The notes beneath the pieces were generated by a model, which worked only from the letters and a program-made list of their open reading frames with translations, ran no database searches and was not told the DNA's origin. A stretch of 6,130 nucleotides of DNA from Aquisalimonas sp. (GTDB lineage Bacteria; Pseudomonadota; Gammaproteobacteria; Nitrococcales; Aquisalimonadaceae). Made by a program: the position numbers and the translations under genes. This document shows, one piece after another, positions 5,719 through 6,130 of the stretch. How positions within the stretch are numbered: position 1 is the stretch's first letter; every line of letters starts with the position of its first letter. The stretch covers positions 1 through 6,130 of the forward strand of contig SKYZ01000318.1 in assembly GCA_007127625.1 (NCBI GenBank). Direction: 5' to 3'.

Positions 5719-6130
5719 ATGACCACAGGCCCCCTCTGGGACGCCCCCGTCCCCGTACCGGACGAGACCGCCACCCAGGCGGCGCGAGAACGGCAGATAC
5801 GCCTGACCAAGCCGCCGGGCTCCCTGGGGCGGCTGGAGGAAGCGGCGATCCGCCTCGCCGGCCAGCAGGCGTCGGCCACACCGTCCATGGAGCGCGTCCA
5901 CGTTGCCGTATTCGCGGCCGACCACGGCGTCTGTGCCGAGGGGGTGTCTGCCTTCCCGCAGGCGGTGACCGGCCAGATGGTGCGGAACTTCGCCGCCGGC
6001 GGCGCTGCCATCAGCGTGCTCTCACGCCAGCTCGGCGCGACCATGGAGGTGGTGAACCTGGGCACCGTGGAGCCGCTGCCCGCCATGGCGGGAGTGCGCG
6101 ATGCCACCATCGCCCCGGGCGCGCGCAATC
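5719..6130 (+). CDS. cobT: Nicotinate-nucleotide:dimethylbenzimidazole phosphoribosyltransferase (5' part, runs off right edge)
   Basis: The first 137 residues of CobT (CobU in the aerobic nomenclature), usually about 350 long. The enzyme transfers phosphoribose from nicotinate mononucleotide to 5,6-dimethylbenzimidazole, giving alpha-ribazole 5'-phosphate for the lower ligand of B12. Seen here are [13 protein letters not shown] (29-41), [17 protein letters not shown] (61-77), VTGQMVRNF (80-88) and [14 protein letters not shown] (91-104), all typical of the family in the right order. The ATG at 5719-5721 is chosen because the N-terminal length fits the family; a modest GGGA lies 8 nt upstream. 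It is divergent from cbiB, which works in the converging branch of nucleotide-loop assembly. No frameshift is seen. The catalytic C-terminal part is outside the window. Confidence 0.93.
   Translation, partial: MTTGPLWDAPVPVPDETATQAARERQIRLTKPPGSLGRLEEAAIRLAGQQASATPSMERVHVAVFAADHGVCAEGVSAFPQAVTGQMVRNFAAGGAAISVLSRQLGATMEVVNLGTVEPLPAMAGVRDATIAPGARN

Noticed and set aside
5588..5881. N-terminal extension of cbiB into cobT
   Set aside because: It is antisense to the start of cobT and unlike CbiB. The first membrane segment begins right after the ATG at 5587.
5592..6128. Minus-strand open frame of 178 codons
   Set aside because: It is antisense to cobT, whose conserved motifs are unambiguous.

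Overview
This high-GC window (sampled lines about 78% G+C in cobN and cobC, 52-60% in btuB) is a cobalamin (vitamin B12) locus from a Gram-negative bacterium. The outer-membrane TonB-dependent receptor shows the outer membrane. The gene set and an inverted REP pair of the 'GTAGGAGCGACG' type suggest a gammaproteobacterium, perhaps a halophilic or Ectothiorhodospiraceae-like lineage. That placement is inference.

Layout, left to right. Positions 1-1259 hold the first part of a cobN-like chelatase gene on the minus strand. It is cut by the left edge and disturbed by a 70-bp inverted repeat with an 8-nt centre at 1-148. Positions 1260-3071 hold btuB (minus strand), whose stop codon abuts the cobN start. 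Its leader, 3072-3471, carries a full cobalamin riboswitch (3217-3430) and a sigma70-like promoter (3443-3471). Positions 3472-3674 contain no gene but hold three stem-loop structures, the last a REPIN-like pair. Positions 3675-4682 (cobC) and 4655-5587 (cbiB/cobD) form an overlapping minus-strand pair. Positions 5588-5718 are a divergent promoter region. From 5719 to the right edge runs the start of cobT/cobU on the plus strand.

How the genes fit together. CobC makes (R)-1-amino-2-propanol phosphate from threonine phosphate. CbiB joins it to adenosylcobyric acid, giving adenosylcobinamide phosphate. CobT makes alpha-ribazole phosphate for the lower ligand. These are late corrinoid assembly and salvage steps. 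BtuB imports corrinoids, and btuB-cobN appears to be a single B12-repressed unit read through the riboswitch. The CobN-like protein begins with a clear Sec-type signal peptide, which does not fit the cytoplasmic cobaltochelatase and makes it the most interesting protein here.

The two points most worth checking are the predicted export of the riboswitch-controlled CobN-like protein and the fold-back inverted repeat at the left edge. The fold-back may be an assembly or strain chimera or a real inverted duplication. No CRISPR array, insertion sequence, tRNA or rRNA was seen.
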